Shown here: positions 25,654 through 35,633 of the stretch, one piece after another
How the letters are laid out: the number at the start of each line of letters is the position of its first letter
Position numbering within the stretch: position 1 is the first letter of the stretch
From: Shimia biformata
GTDB taxonomy: Bacteria > Pseudomonadota > Alphaproteobacteria > Rhodobacterales > Rhodobacteraceae
Reading direction: 5' to 3'
Assembly: GCF_016888515.1 (NCBI RefSeq)
Contig: NZ_JAFEJK010000004.1
Coordinates: 1 to 64,000, forward strand
Length of the DNA: 64,000 nucleotides
Program-made: the position numbers and the translations under genes
Notes under the pieces: model-generated
Told to the model about the DNA's origin: nothing
The model's input: the letters and a program-made list of their open reading frames with translations, nothing else
The model's database searches: none

Positions 25654-26000
25654 TGGCTGAGAAACGCCTTCTGACCGAGTTTGGCATGGGCAGCAGCCTC
25701 CGCCGGCAGGACTATACCGGGGCCGCGATCCGCGCGGTCAAGGACGCGTTGTGGCACAATTCGATCAATCTTGCCGAACTGTTCGACAAGGACAAGTCGG
25801 ACATGCGGATCACCGTCGAAGTCGCCGTTCAGCAGCCCGACAAGATCGACACAGCCTCTATTGCCGAGGTGTTTCCTTATGGGCAGGTTACAGTGCTGCC
25901 GGTGCGGGGTGGCCTTGACGTGCCGCGCCCGGACGGAAACCCGACCGTCATGGCAAACGTGGCGATTTCGGTTGCTCTGGACCTTGGAGATGCGGCATGA
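25653..26000 (+). CDS. Lin0512-family protein, first copy
   Basis: The product has 115 residues. It shares with the next gene the pattern EFGMGSSLRRQDYTGAAIRAVKDAL near the N-terminus, a central VAVQQPDKID, and a C-terminal GGLDVPRPDGNPTVMANVAI. This matches the uncharacterised Lin0512 family. It starts within the cobO stop (TGATG). The position between cobO and cobQ suggests a role in cobalamin synthesis, but no catalytic residues can be named. Two divergent tandem copies may form a heteromer. Confidence 0.75.
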   Translation: MAEKRLLTEFGMGSSLRRQDYTGAAIRAVKDALWHNSINLAELFDKDKSDMRITVEVAVQQPDKIDTASIAEVFPYGQVTVLPVRGGLDVPRPDGNPTVMANVAISVALDLGDAA

Positions 26001-26350
26001 GCGATCAGCGGTTCATCATCGAAATGGGCATGGGCAACGACCAGTATGGGCAGGACTATACCAAGGCCGCCGCCCGCGCGATCGAGGACGCCATCCGCCA
26101 TTCCGCCATTCCGATGTTTTCTGCGCTTGGCATCGATCCAGCCCAGATGCGGGTTAAGGTCACGGTAGGCGTGCAGGAGCCTGACAAGGTCGATTGCGAC
26201 GCGCTTGCGGCCAAGCTGCCGCGTGGCAAGGCGACAGTCAGTGCCGTGTTTGGTGGGCTGAACGTGACCAATCCCGACGACGGCAACGTGGTGGTGATTG
26301 CCTCTGCTGCGGTCGAAGCCTTCCTTCCGAAACGGGCAGAAGCGTCGTGA
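25997..26350 (+). CDS. Lin0512-family protein, second copy
   Basis: The product has 117 residues and overlaps the first copy by ATGA. The matching elements are EMGMGNDQYGQDYTKAAARAIEDAI, VGVQEPDKVD and GGLNVTNPDDGNVVVIASAAV. The two copies are clearly homologous but diverged, so the duplication is old. Function is unknown; see the first copy for context. Confidence 0.75.
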   Translation: MSDQRFIIEMGMGNDQYGQDYTKAAARAIEDAIRHSAIPMFSALGIDPAQMRVKVTVGVQEPDKVDCDALAAKLPRGKATVSAVFGGLNVTNPDDGNVVVIASAAVEAFLPKRAEAS

Positions 26351-26880
26351 ACCTGCCCGCGCCGCTGGGGCTGCAAGTACTGGCGGAAATCGCATGGGTC
26401 GGTTGCTCGAATTTCGAACCGCACCGGTGGTCGGCGCTGAGTTGGAAGCTGATCGAGGCGGGATACGCAACAGCCACCATATCGCAATTGGCCAACGAAG
26501 CGGAAACCATGTGGCCGACCGCTTTCGAAGACGCAGTCCGGCGTGGAATCGACGAGATCGGCATGACGCGCATCCGGGACCATGAAGAGGCCGACCTGAT
26601 CTGGAAGGCGTGTCGCATTCTGCCGGCGCTCGGCTCGCCTGCGCTGCTTGACGAAAGAGTGCGATCCCTTGTCGCCAAGCCACTGAGAACGCAAGGCAAC
26701 ATGGACTTGCTAGTTGGATTGGGTACGCTTTTCGAACAGATGAACCTCGGCCCGGATGATCTTGATCCCGACAATGTACCAGACGAAGGTTTCGTCAGTG
26801 ATTATTGTCGGCTTTGGGCGGATCGTAACTCTGCAGCGATCAGGCCACATTTCGACGCGGCGAAAAGGATATTCGGATGA
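26347..26880 (+). CDS. Hypothetical protein between Lin0512 and cobQ
   Basis: The product has 177 residues from GTG 26347 (GTGA overlap with the preceding stop). No family is recognised. It is soluble and alpha-helical in appearance, rich in Trp, Glu and Leu, with no signal peptide or obvious motif. The stop overlaps the cobQ start (ATGA), and codon usage is slightly less GC-extreme than in cobQ, so it may be a later insertion in the operon. The overlaps at both ends support real translation. Confidence 0.65.
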   Translation: MNLPAPLGLQVLAEIAWVGCSNFEPHRWSALSWKLIEAGYATATISQLANEAETMWPTAFEDAVRRGIDEIGMTRIRDHEEADLIWKACRILPALGSPALLDERVRSLVAKPLRTQGNMDLLVGLGTLFEQMNLGPDDLDPDNVPDEGFVSDYCRLWADRNSAAIRPHFDAAKRIFG

Positions 26881-28325
26881 CCCGCGCCATCATGATCCAA
26901 GGGACGGGGTCCAACGTCGGCAAGTCGATGCTGGTGGCCGGCCTGTGCCGGGCGGCGGTGCGGCGGGGGCTGAAAGTGCTGCCGTTCAAGCCGCAGAACA
27001 TGTCCAACAATGCCGCCGTGACCGCCGATGGTGGCGAGATCGGGCGCGCCCAGGCGTTGCAGGCGCTGGCATGCGGCGTGCCGCTGACGGTGGACATGAA
27101 CCCGGTCCTGCTGAAACCCGAAACCGATGTCGGCGCGCAGGTCGTCGTTCAGGGAAAGCGGCTGACCACTGTCCGCGCACGCGAATATGCCAAATTGAAG
27201 CCGCAGTTGATGGCGTCGGTGCTGGACAGTTTCAACCGATTGAAGTCACGCGCCGACCTTGTGATCGTCGAGGGCGCGGGCAGTCCGGCTGAGGTCAACC
27301 TGCGTCAGGGCGATATCGCCAACATGGGCTTTGCCTGCGCGGCTGACGTGCCCGTCATTCTTGCCGGAGACATTGACCGTGGCGGGGTGATCGCGCAGAT
27401 GGTCGGCACCAAGGTGGTGCTGTGCGCCGAGGACGCGGCGCAGGTTGCGGGCTTCCTGATCAACAAATTCCGGGGTGATCCTTCACTGTTTGACGACGGC
27501 TACCGGCTGATTGAGGAACAGACCGGCTGGAGTGGTTTCGGCGTGCTGCCCTATTTCACGGATGCGTGGAAACTGCCCGCCGAGGACGCGCTGGACCTTT
27601 CCGGGAATCGCGGCACCGGGGCGCTTCACGTTGTGGCGCTCGGCTTCAGCCGGATTGCGAATTTCGACGACCTCGACCCGCTGGCGCAGGAACCGGATGT
27701 GCGCCTCACGGTGTTGCGGGCTGGTGAAGCGCTGCCGGGCGATGCCAATCTGGTGATTCTTCCCGGCAGCAAGTCGACACGTGGGGATCTGGAATTCCTG
27801 CGCGAGCAGGGCTGGGACATCGACCTTGCCGCCCATGTGCGGCGCGGGGGGCATGTGTTGGGAATTTGCGGCGGCTACCAGATGCTGGGGCAGGTGGTGC
27901 GCGACCCGGACGGGATCGAAGGTCCGGCGGGTGAAACGCCGGGGCTGGGCCTGTTGCAGGTCGAGACCGAGATGACACCGGAAAAACGGCTGACCGAGGT
28001 TGACGCAGTCGATGCGTCCTCGGGCACGCCGTTTCGCGGCTATGAAATCCATATTGGCCGCACCTCGGGCGCAGACTGTGCCCGCCCGTTTGCCACGGTG
28101 TCGGACCGGTCCGAAGGCGCGCGGTCCCCGGATGGGCGGGTCATGGGCAGCTATCTGCACGGCATGTTCCGCGATGACGGTTTTCGCGCGGCCTTCCTTG
28201 CCGCCATTGGCGGTCAGGCTGGCGCGCAGTGTTATGATGCAACCGTGGAAACGGTGCTGAACCAGCTGGCCGACCACATGGAAACCCATCTGGACGTCAC
28301 GGGCCTTCTTGCGGCGGCCCGCTGA
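26877..28325 (+). CDS. cobQ: Cobyric acid synthase CobQ
   Basis: The product has 482 residues. The N-terminal ATPase domain has [17 protein letters not shown] (about 7-23) and [14 protein letters not shown]. The C-terminal amidotransferase domain has its cysteine in [11 protein letters not shown]. It amidates side chains b, d, e and g of adenosylcobyrinate diamide. It ends the plus-strand cob group; cobC, cobD, cobP/U, cobV, cobS and cobT are not in the window. Confidence 0.95.
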   Translation: MTRAIMIQGTGSNVGKSMLVAGLCRAAVRRGLKVLPFKPQNMSNNAAVTADGGEIGRAQALQALACGVPLTVDMNPVLLKPETDVGAQVVVQGKRLTTVRAREYAKLKPQLMASVLDSFNRLKSRADLVIVEGAGSPAEVNLRQGDIANMGFACAADVPVILAGDIDRGGVIAQMVGTKVVLCAEDAAQVAGFLINKFRGDPSLFDDGYRLIEEQTGWSGFGVLPYFTDAWKLPAEDALDLSGNRGTGALHVVALGFSRIANFDDLDPLAQEPDVRLTVLRAGEALPGDANLVILPGSKSTRGDLEFLREQGWDIDLAAHVRRGGHVLGICGGYQMLGQVVRDPDGIEGPAGETPGLGLLQVETEMTPEKRLTEVDAVDASSGTPFRGYEIHIGRTSGADCARPFATVSDRSEGARSPDGRVMGSYLHGMFRDDGFRAAFLAAIGGQAGAQCYDATVETVLNQLADHMETHLDVTGLLAAAR

Positions 28326-28390
28326 GCCGCTTGTCATTGTCCGGCGTCGCGGGCAAAGTCCCGTGGCAATTGGTGAAATGGCGGACGGAC

Positions 28391-29155
28391 GTGTCGGACA
28401 GGCGACAGAGAGGCGGAATTCTCGGACTGGCGGCGGCATTTTTGCTGTTGGCCGGACCGGTTCTGGCGGACCGGATCTCGGTTTTTGCCGCCGCCAGCCT
28501 GAAAAACGCGCTTGATGAGATCGCCGCAGGGTATGAGGCTGACACCGGCCACGACGTTGTCCTGACCTATGCAGGCAGTGCGCGGCTGGCGCGGCAGGTT
28601 CAGGCGGGAGCGCCTGCGGATATCGTGTTTTTGGCCAGCACCGACTGGATGGATGAACTGGAGCGTGCAGAGGTGCTGGTCGTGGACAGCCGGACCGACC
28701 TTCTGACCAACCGCCTTGTTCTGGTCGGGCACGAGGGAAAACCGCTGGAACTGTCGTCCGATGACCTTGTCGCGCGTTTGGGGGATGGGCGGTTGGCGGT
28801 TGCGATGACCAATGCCGTCCCCGCGGGCATCTATGCCAAACAGGCGCTGACGTCACTGGGCCTGTGGCCAGCCGTGGCCGGGCGGTTGGCCGAAACCGAC
28901 AACGTGCGCGCCGCGCTTGCGCTGGTGGCTTTGGGCGCCGCACCCTTGGGGGCGGTTTATGCCAGCGACGCGCGGGCCGAGCCGCGCGTTGCCATCCTTG
29001 CGACCTTTCCCGAGGATACACATGGGCCAATCCGCTACCCGGTGGCTCTGGTGCACGATACCGATGCGGCACGGGGCTTCCTTGACGTTCTGACCGGGCA
29101 ATCGGCGGAGGTTTTTGCCAGACACGGCTTTGGCCTTGTGGAGGCACGGGAATGA
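28391..29155 (+). CDS. modA: Molybdate ABC transporter, periplasmic binding protein ModA
   Basis: The product has 254 residues from GTG 28391. This start gives a normal signal peptide: RRQRGG, a hydrophobic core and cleavage after VLA before DRISVF. Upstream TTG 28331 would give a long basic leader and is less likely. The mature protein begins VFAAASLKNALDEIA, typical of ModA, and has TYAGSARLARQVQAGAPADIV. It captures molybdate for the ModBC transporter. No ModE gene is seen nearby. Confidence 0.92.
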   Translation: MSDRRQRGGILGLAAAFLLLAGPVLADRISVFAAASLKNALDEIAAGYEADTGHDVVLTYAGSARLARQVQAGAPADIVFLASTDWMDELERAEVLVVDSRTDLLTNRLVLVGHEGKPLELSSDDLVARLGDGRLAVAMTNAVPAGIYAKQALTSLGLWPAVAGRLAETDNVRAALALVALGAAPLGAVYASDARAEPRVAILATFPEDTHGPIRYPVALVHDTDAARGFLDVLTGQSAEVFARHGFGLVEARE

Positions 29156-29853
29156 GCTGGCTGGGACCCGAAGGCTGGGCCGCGCTGGTGCTGTCGCTGA
29201 AAGTGTCGTTCTGGGCGACCTTGGTCAGTTTGCCATTTGCCGTTGCCGTTGCCTGGGTTCTGGCCCGCAAACGGTTCCCGGGGCATGGGGTTCTGAACGG
29301 GCTGGTGCATCTGCCGTTGATCCTGCCGCCGGTGGTAACGGGCTATCTGTTGCTGCTTGGTCTTGGACCGCAGGCGCCACTTGGAGCCTTCCTGCAAGAC
29401 ACCTTCGGGATCACCTTCGCCTTCCGCTGGACCGGGGCGGCATTGGCGGCGGCGATCATGGCTTTCCCGCTGACAGTGCGCGCCATCCGTATCGCGGTCG
29501 AGGCGGTTGACCCGAAGCTGGAACAGGCTGCCGCGACACTTGGAGCTTCGCGTTTGCAGGTCTTTCTGACTGTAACCCTGCCCCTGATCGCGCCGGGTAT
29601 CCTTGCCGGAACCGTCCTTGCCTTCGCCAAGGCAATGGGAGAGTTCGGGGCAACGATTACATTCGTGTCGAACATCCCTGGCGAGACCCAGACGGTGCCA
29701 TCGGCGATCTATGCTTTCCTGCAGGTGCCGGGGGGCGAGAACGATGCGATGAAACTGGTGCTGGTCTCTGTTTGCGTGGCGATGGGCGCACTGGCCCTGT
29801 CCGAAGTCGTCAGCCGCCGGATCGCGCGGCGGATCGGGGGGCAGGATGCTTGA
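29152..29853 (+). CDS. modB: Molybdate ABC transporter permease ModB
   Basis: The product has 233 residues with five or six membrane segments. The EAA-loop motif of ABC permeases is seen as EQAAATLGASRLQVFLTVTLP, and the C-terminal part has AKAMGEFGATITFVSN, typical of ModB. It forms the membrane channel of the molybdate importer. It overlaps modA by ATGA and modC by 8 nt. Confidence 0.94.
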   Translation: MSWLGPEGWAALVLSLKVSFWATLVSLPFAVAVAWVLARKRFPGHGVLNGLVHLPLILPPVVTGYLLLLGLGPQAPLGAFLQDTFGITFAFRWTGAALAAAIMAFPLTVRAIRIAVEAVDPKLEQAAATLGASRLQVFLTVTLPLIAPGILAGTVLAFAKAMGEFGATITFVSNIPGETQTVPSAIYAFLQVPGGENDAMKLVLVSVCVAMGALALSEVVSRRIARRIGGQDA

Positions 29854-30928
29854 GGTCCGTGTCAAAAGCCGACTTGGGGCGTTCATGCTCGACGTCGCCT
29901 TTGACGGGCCCGCCGGGGTGACCGCGCTGTTCGGGCGGTCCGGTGCGGGCAAGACAACCGTGGTCAACGCGGTGGCGGGGTTGTTGAAGCCCGACGCAGG
30001 ACGGGTTGTCGTCGGCGGGCGGGTTCTCTGCGACCACGAAAAGGGTATCTGGCTGCCGCCGCACCAGCGTCGGGTAGGCTACGTTTTCCAGGAGGGGCGG
30101 CTGTTTCCCCATCTCGATGTGCGCCGCAATTTGGTCTTTGGCCGCAAGGTGCAGGGGTTGGCGGCAGACTCGGTTGCGTTTTCGAATGTGGTCGACCTGT
30201 TGGGCATCGGCCCCCTTCTGGATCGCCGTCCCGCCGCTCTTTCTGGGGGCGAAAAGCAACGCGTTGCGATTGGCCGCGCCTTGCTGTCATCGCCGGAACT
30301 CCTGCTTCTGGACGAGCCGTTGTCGGCGCTGGACGAGGCGCGCAAGGCCGAGATACTGCCGTTCCTTGAACGACTCCGCGACGAAGCGGCGCTTCCGATC
30401 CTTTATGTCTCGCATTCCGTGGCCGAGGTTGCGCGTCTGGCGACAAAGGTGGTGATGCTGGATCAGGGTCGGGTTGCTGCTCAGGGGGGCGTGGCCTCGG
30501 TCTTCTCCGACACAGGCGCGGTGACCGCGATGGGCATCCGCGAGGCCGGATCGGTCCTTTCGGCCCGGGTTGTTGCGCATCACGACGATGGGCTGACCGA
30601 GTTGCAGGGCTGCGGCGGATCGCTGTTCCTGCCAGCTGTCCGGGCCGGGGTCGGGACGGAGCTGCGGGTGCGTATCCTGGCCCATGACGTGCTGCTGGCC
30701 CGGTCGCGGCCTGTCGATACGTCCGCCCTGAACCACCTCGCCGGTGAGATTTCCGAGATTCGCGAGGGCGACGGTCCCGGTGTTCTGGTGCGGATCAAAT
30801 GCGCAGACGCCATGCTGCTGGCGCGCATCACCCGGCGCTCGGCCCGCGCCATGGGGCTGGCGGTGGGGCAGCCGATCCATGCGGTGATCAAATCGGTGGC
30901 GGTTTCCCAAAGCGATGTCGGGGCCTAA
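29846..30928 (+). CDS. modC: Molybdate ABC transporter ATP-binding protein ModC
   Basis: The product has 360 residues. Walker A GRSGAGKTT is at residues 30-38, the ABC signature LSGGEKQRVAIGRAL near 132, and Walker B LLLLDEPLSALDEA follows. The C-terminal part (about 290-355) is a Mop/TOBE molybdate-binding domain. It energises molybdate import. The stop overlaps tail-to-tail with the convergent carnitine regulator gene. The molybdenum is probably used by XdhB and nitrate reductase. Confidence 0.94.
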   Translation: MLEVRVKSRLGAFMLDVAFDGPAGVTALFGRSGAGKTTVVNAVAGLLKPDAGRVVVGGRVLCDHEKGIWLPPHQRRVGYVFQEGRLFPHLDVRRNLVFGRKVQGLAADSVAFSNVVDLLGIGPLLDRRPAALSGGEKQRVAIGRALLSSPELLLLDEPLSALDEARKAEILPFLERLRDEAALPILYVSHSVAEVARLATKVVMLDQGRVAAQGGVASVFSDTGAVTAMGIREAGSVLSARVVAHHDDGLTELQGCGGSLFLPAVRAGVGTELRVRILAHDVLLARSRPVDTSALNHLAGEISEIREGDGPGVLVRIKCADAMLLARITRRSARAMGLAVGQPIHAVIKSVAVSQSDVGA

Positions 30929-31920
30929 CCGCGCGCCCGCAGATCCCGGACCGACACCCCATGTGCCCGCCGAAATGCGCGGGCGAAACTGGCTTGATCG
31001 TTGAACCCCGTGGCCAAGGCGATTTCTCCGGCGGGGAGGCGGGTTTCCTCGGCCAGTCGCCGCGCCTCGTCCAGCCGAAGCGCCATGTAGACCTGTTTCG
31101 GCGCGGCGCCGACCTGCTTGTGAAAGCGGGCCTCCAGGGCGCGCGTGGACAGGTCAAGCCGGGCGGCTATGGCGGCGATGGGTATCGGATCGTCAATGGC
31201 TGCCTCCATCCAGTTCAGGGCGCGCGCCACAACGGGATCGCTGACCTCTGGGCGCAGCGACAGAAGCGGGCCTTGCGGACGGTTACCGGGGCGGGGGGCC
31301 TCATGCACCAGGGCGCTCGCGACCTGCGTTGCCAATGACGCGCCAAACCATGACCCGATCAGCTGCAGCATCAGGTCCAGTGTCGGCGACGCGCCACCCG
31401 CCGTGGCATATGGGCCGCTGATGACATGGCGGTCACGGACCAGATGGATCGCGGGGTGGCGCGACGCGAAGTCGGTCAGGTCCTCCCAGTGGCAGGTGGC
31501 GCGATGCCCGTCCAGAAGCCCGGATCGGGCCAGCACTTCGACCGCGCCATCGGCGGCGATGACCCGCGCGCCCGCCCGCGCGAGGCGGCGCAGACCGGCA
31601 AGAAGAGGAGGGGTCGCCTGTGCCGAAACTCCGAATGAGCCCAGCACCATCAAGAGATCGCAACTGTCGATCTGGCGCAGGGGCGCCCCGGCAATCTCAA
31701 CCCCGCTGGTCAGCGTCACCGTGGCGCCCTCGGGGGTTGCGAAACGCCAGTCAAACAGCTGCCGCCCGGCACGCCGGTTCGCCGCGCGCATCGGGTCGAT
31801 CGCGGCCGCAAAGGTCAACGTGTTCGTGTCCGTCAGAACAAGCGCCACGACCGAAACAGGATCGCCGCGTTCGGCCCACTTGGTGTCTTCGATTTTAGTC
31901 ATAAGTGATTCGTAAAACAT
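30925..31920 (-). CDS. GlxA-type AraC-family regulator, CdhR-like
   Basis: The product has 331 residues from ATG 31920; ATG 31902 is also possible. A DJ-1/PfpI-like sensor domain (about 20-200) is followed by two AraC-type HTH motifs (about 225-325; [19 protein letters not shown]). In the sensor domain the elbow cysteine is replaced ([17 protein letters not shown]). It is divergent from the dehydrocarnitine cleavage gene, the place occupied by the carnitine regulator CdhR in other bacteria, so it probably activates the genes at 31996-35633. Confidence 0.85.
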   Translation of the reverse strand: MFYESLMTKIEDTKWAERGDPVSVVALVLTDTNTLTFAAAIDPMRAANRRAGRQLFDWRFATPEGATVTLTSGVEIAGAPLRQIDSCDLLMVLGSFGVSAQATPPLLAGLRRLARAGARVIAADGAVEVLARSGLLDGHRATCHWEDLTDFASRHPAIHLVRDRHVISGPYATAGGASPTLDLMLQLIGSWFGASLATQVASALVHEAPRPGNRPQGPLLSLRPEVSDPVVARALNWMEAAIDDPIPIAAIAARLDLSTRALEARFHKQVGAAPKQVYMALRLDEARRLAEETRLPAGEIALATGFNDQASFARAFRRAHGVSVRDLRARG

Positions 31921-31995
31921 CAAATAGTTGCTGCCAAGTCAGGAGATACTGTCAATCAGACCGTGGGAATCAGGTCGGGAAAAGAGAGGTCCGCC

Positions 31996-32910
31996 ATGCC
32001 GCTTGCCATGAACCGCGAGGTTTTCATCACCTGTGCCGTCACCGGGTCGGGCGGGACACAGGGCCGCAGCCCGCATGTCCCGCGATCTCCGAAACAGATC
32101 GCCGACAGCGCCATTGCCGCGGCCAAGGCTGGGGCGGCGATCGTGCATTGCCACGTGCGCGACCCCGAAACCGGCGCGCCCAGCCGCGATCTGGCGTATT
32201 ACCGAGAGGTCACAGAACGCATCCGCGACAGTGACACCGACGTGGTCCTGAACCTGACTGCCGGCATGGGTGGCGACATCGTCTTTGGCGGCACCGAAAC
32301 GCCGCTGCCCCCCGTTGCGGGCACCGATATGGTCGGCGCAACCGAACGTGTGGCCCATGTCGCCGAGTGCCTGCCCGAGATTTGCACACTGGATTGCGGC
32401 ACGATGAATTTCGCCGAGGCCGATTACGTCATGACCAACACGCCGGGCATGTTGCAGGCGATGGGGCGAATGATGACCGAGCTTGGCGTAAAGCCCGAGA
32501 TCGAGGCGTTTGACACCGGCCACCTGTGGTATGCCAAGCAACTGGTTGCAGATGGCGTTTTGGAATCGGATGCGCTGGTACAACTGTGCATGGGGGTGCC
32601 TTGGGGCGCGCCGGATGACCTCAACACCTTCATGGCCATGGTTAACAACGTGCCGCAGGACTGGACGTTCAGCGCGTTTTCGCTGGGCCGCAACCAGATG
32701 GCCTATGTCGCGGCGGCGGTACTGGCAGGCGGCAACGTGCGTGTCGGGCTTGAGGACAATCTATGGCTGGACAAGGGGGTGCTGGCCGAAAACTGGCAAC
32801 TGGTCGAACGAGCAGGCACGATCATCGAGAACATGGGAGCGCGGGTCATTGGCCCCGCCGAGGTGCGCGAAAAACTGCGTCTGACCAAGCGGGCGCCGGT
32901 TTCAAAGTGA
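31996..32910 (+). CDS. BKACE-family 3-dehydrocarnitine cleavage enzyme
   Basis: The product has 304 residues from ATG 31996, with GAGAGG (31984-31989) upstream. The zinc motif HCHVRD (His51, His53) and [11 protein letters not shown] identify the beta-keto acid cleavage (DUF849) family. With acetyl-CoA, the carnitine-linked members split 3-dehydrocarnitine into acetoacetate and betainyl-CoA. The assignment rests on linkage to the carnitine dehydrogenase-thioesterase at 34158. Other BKACE substrates, such as 3-keto-5-aminohexanoate, are less likely in this context. Confidence 0.87.
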   Translation: MPLAMNREVFITCAVTGSGGTQGRSPHVPRSPKQIADSAIAAAKAGAAIVHCHVRDPETGAPSRDLAYYREVTERIRDSDTDVVLNLTAGMGGDIVFGGTETPLPPVAGTDMVGATERVAHVAECLPEICTLDCGTMNFAEADYVMTNTPGMLQAMGRMMTELGVKPEIEAFDTGHLWYAKQLVADGVLESDALVQLCMGVPWGAPDDLNTFMAMVNNVPQDWTFSAFSLGRNQMAYVAAAVLAGGNVRVGLEDNLWLDKGVLAENWQLVERAGTIIENMGARVIGPAEVREKLRLTKRAPVSK

Positions 32911-32972
32911 ACCAAACGCCGGTCCCGGACGTTCAAGAGGTGACCTTGATCGCTGACCTGAAGGAGACACCC

Positions 32973-33521
32973 GTGATCCGCCTTGTTGCCGCCCTTTCCC
33001 TGATGCTTGCCACCACGCCCGCCATTGCCGACAGCTATCGCGATACCGCCGTTCCGATGCAGGTCGACACCGGGCTGGACCTGAACCGCTATTCCGGGCT
33101 TTGGTATGAAATCGCCCGGTTTCCCAACCGATTCGAGAAAAACTGCTTTGCCGTGACCGCGGAATACGCACTGCGCGAGGACGGCAAGATTTCGGTGGTG
33201 AACACCTGCCGGACGGGGGCGGTGGACGGCCCCGTGAAACAGGCGGAAGGCGTGGCAATTGTCGCGGAACCCGGCAAGCTTGAGGTAGGCTTTGCGCCGG
33301 GATCCAGTGTCCTGCCGTTTCTGCGCGGGGACTACTGGGTTCTGGATGTGACGCCCGATTACTCGGTTGCCGTTGTAGGAACTCCTGCGGGCAGGACCGG
33401 CTGGATCCTGGCGCGCAGCCCGCAGATTTCAGATGCGGCGCTCAGCGAAGCGATGCAGGTTCTCTCCGACAACGGCTATGATGTGACTGAACTGCGTGCA
33501 GTGCCGCAGATGGAAAGGTAA
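32973..33521 (+). CDS. Exported lipocalin-family protein
   Basis: The product has 182 residues from GTG 32973, with AAGGAGA at 32961-32967. A signal peptide ends at AIA/DS (residue 19/20). The lipocalin GxW element is present (RYSGLWYEIARFPNRFEKNC, about 39-58), as is the later WILARSP. It resembles Blc-type bacterial lipocalins but has no lipobox, so it should be periplasmic and soluble. Such proteins bind hydrophobic ligands. Its place between two carnitine genes suggests binding of acylcarnitines or other acylated substrates, which is inference. Confidence 0.85.
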   Translation: MIRLVAALSLMLATTPAIADSYRDTAVPMQVDTGLDLNRYSGLWYEIARFPNRFEKNCFAVTAEYALREDGKISVVNTCRTGAVDGPVKQAEGVAIVAEPGKLEVGFAPGSSVLPFLRGDYWVLDVTPDYSVAVVGTPAGRTGWILARSPQISDAALSEAMQVLSDNGYDVTELRAVPQMER

Positions 33522-33528
33522 ACAGCCC

Positions 33529-34161
33529 ATGCCCACGGTCCTCTGTTTCGGAGACAGCAACACGTTCGGCACTCCGCCGATGGTGCATCTTGAGGACAAG
33601 CGGCGGTTCGGGCCGGATATCCGCTGGCCGTGGGTAATGCGGCGGGCGCTGGGCGAGCGCTGGCATCTGGTCGAGGAAGGAAACCCGGGCCGCACCACCA
33701 CGCGCGACGACCCTGACGTGGGACCACACCGCAACGCCACCCGCGTCTTTCCGGCGATTCTCGAAAGCCATTGGCCGATCGACGTGATGGTGTTCATGCT
33801 CGGGACCAATGACCTGAAGGCGGTGCATGGCGTCGCAGCAGATACCATTGCCGAAGACATCCGCGGTCTGATCACATTCGCCAAAGGCACCGGATTTGTC
33901 GCCCGGACCCTGCTGGTCTGCCCGCCCATGGTGCAGGAACGCGGCTGTCTGGCCGAAGTCTTTGCCGGGGCCGAGGCGCGGGGGCAGGGGCTGGCCGATC
34001 ATATCCACGCCGTTGCGGCCAAGACCGGGGCAGCGTTTTTCGACGCCAATTCGGTGATTGCGACCGATCCGCTGGATGGCGTGCATTTCGGTCCCGAGGC
34101 GCATGACGCGCTGGGGCGGGCGCTGGCGGATGAAGTTGCGAAGCTGATGGGGGCATCATGA
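33529..34161 (+). CDS. SGNH/GDSL-family hydrolase
   Basis: The product has 210 residues from ATG 33529, after GGAAAGG. The block I nucleophile motif GDSN (Ser10), the block III GTND and the C-terminal DGVHFGPEAH (Asp and His of the triad) are all present. There is no signal peptide, so it acts in the cytoplasm on esters or similar bonds. Lying between the lipocalin and carnitine dehydrogenase, it could release carnitine from acylcarnitines; this has not been shown. Its stop overlaps the dehydrogenase start by ATGA. Confidence 0.88.
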   Translation: MPTVLCFGDSNTFGTPPMVHLEDKRRFGPDIRWPWVMRRALGERWHLVEEGNPGRTTTRDDPDVGPHRNATRVFPAILESHWPIDVMVFMLGTNDLKAVHGVAADTIAEDIRGLITFAKGTGFVARTLLVCPPMVQERGCLAEVFAGAEARGQGLADHIHAVAAKTGAAFFDANSVIATDPLDGVHFGPEAHDALGRALADEVAKLMGAS

Positions 34162-35633
34162 CAAAAACGGCAGCGATCATCGGTGGCGGCGTGATTGGCG
34201 GCGGGTGGGCCGCGCGGTTCCTGCTGAACGGCTGGGATGTGCGGGTCTTTGATCCCGATCCCGAAGCACAGCGCAAGATCGGCGAAGTGCTGGCCAATGC
34301 CCGCCGCGCTTTGCCAGGTCTTAGCGATGCGCCCCTGCCGCCCGAGGGTGCACTCAGTTTTCACGACACCATGTCGGACGCGGTCGCCGGGGCGGAATGG
34401 ATACAGGAGAGCGTGCCGGAACGGTTGGACCTGAAACGCAAAGTGTTCCAGACCCTTCAGGAACATTGCGATCCGGGGGTGATCATCGGCTCGTCCACCT
34501 CTGGGTTCAAGCCGTCCGAGTTGCAGGGCTGCGCTTCACGCCCCGACCAGATCGTGGTCACGCACCCCTTCAACCCGGTCTACCTGTTGCCGCTCATCGA
34601 ACTGGTGACGACACCACAGAACCCGGACGCGCTGATTGCCCGCGCCAAAGAGACGCTTGAGGGTCTTGGCCTGTTCCCGCTGCACCTGAAAAAGGAAATC
34701 GACGCCCATGTCGCGGACCGGTTCCTGGAAGCGGTCTGGCGCGAGGCGCTGTGGCTGGTCAAGGACGGCATTGCCACCACCGAAGAGATCGACGAGGCGA
34801 TCCGCATGGGGTTCGGTATCCGCTGGGCGCAGATGGGTCTGTTTGACACCTATCGCGTGGCGGGCGGCGAGGCCGGGATGCGGCATTTCATGGCGCAGTT
34901 CGGCCCGGCGCTGGAATGGCCATGGACCAAGTTGATGGATGTGCCCGAGTTCAACGACGAATTGGTCGACCTGATCGCGGGCCAGTCGGATGCGCAGTCA
35001 GGCCATATCCCGATCCGCCAGATGGAGCGGATCCGTGATGACAACCTCGTGTCGATGATGCGGGCGCTGAAAGGACAGGACTGGGGCGCGGGGGCGGTGA
35101 TGAATGCCCATGACCGCCGCTTGTCCGAACAAGGCGCGATGCCGCGCGACATGGACGGGATCGGCGACCTCTCTCAACCCGTCCTGACCCAGCGCCGCGC
35201 CGTGCCGGTCGATTGGCTGGACTACAATGGCCACATGACCGAAAGCCGTTATTTGCAGGCTTTTGCCGACGCCACCGACCGGCTGATGGAGATCATCGGC
35301 TGCAATCAGGACTATATCGCTTCGGGCGGCAGCTATTTTACCGCCGAAACCCATATCCGCCATATCGATGAGGCGAAGCTGGGCGAGGTGATCGAGGTCC
35401 GCACCCGTGTCCTTAGAGGCGAGGGCAAGAAGATGCACCTGTGGCACGAGATGTTTTGCGGCGACCGATTGCTGGCCACGGGCGAGCATTTCCTTTTGCA
35501 TGTCAGCCTTGAAACCCGCCGCCCTTCGCCGCCTTCGGCCGAGATCGCGCAGAACCTGAGCGCGCTTGTGGCGGCTCATGCCGGTCTGCCCGCACCCGAA
35601 GGGGCGGGGCGGTATGTGGGGCAGCCGCGCTAA
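34158..35633 (+). CDS. Carnitine 3-dehydrogenase fused to a betainyl-CoA thioesterase domain
   Basis: The product has 491 residues. The N-terminal NAD-binding domain has IIGGGVIGGGW (7-17) and HPFNP (136-140), as in 3-hydroxyacyl-CoA dehydrogenases and carnitine dehydrogenase. The C-terminal part (about 345-475) is a hot-dog thioesterase with DYNGHM (355-360). The fusion matches bacterial L-carnitine dehydrogenases, which oxidise carnitine to 3-dehydrocarnitine; the thioesterase hydrolyses betainyl-CoA to glycine betaine. The cluster thus encodes oxidation, cleavage and hydrolysis. The stop overlaps the convergent XRE gene. Confidence 0.92.
   Translation: MTKTAAIIGGGVIGGGWAARFLLNGWDVRVFDPDPEAQRKIGEVLANARRALPGLSDAPLPPEGALSFHDTMSDAVAGAEWIQESVPERLDLKRKVFQTLQEHCDPGVIIGSSTSGFKPSELQGCASRPDQIVVTHPFNPVYLLPLIELVTTPQNPDALIARAKETLEGLGLFPLHLKKEIDAHVADRFLEAVWREALWLVKDGIATTEEIDEAIRMGFGIRWAQMGLFDTYRVAGGEAGMRHFMAQFGPALEWPWTKLMDVPEFNDELVDLIAGQSDAQSGHIPIRQMERIRDDNLVSMMRALKGQDWGAGAVMNAHDRRLSEQGAMPRDMDGIGDLSQPVLTQRRAVPVDWLDYNGHMTESRYLQAFADATDRLMEIIGCNQDYIASGGSYFTAETHIRHIDEAKLGEVIEVRTRVLRGEGKKMHLWHEMFCGDRLLATGEHFLLHVSLETRRPSPPSAEIAQNLSALVAAHAGLPAPEGAGRYVGQPR

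Noticed and set aside
27483-29270. A 595-codon open frame on the minus strand across cobQ and modA
   Set aside because: It is antisense to two clear genes, its translation is low-complexity (rich in Arg, Pro, Ala and His), and it matches no family. It is a by-product of high GC content.
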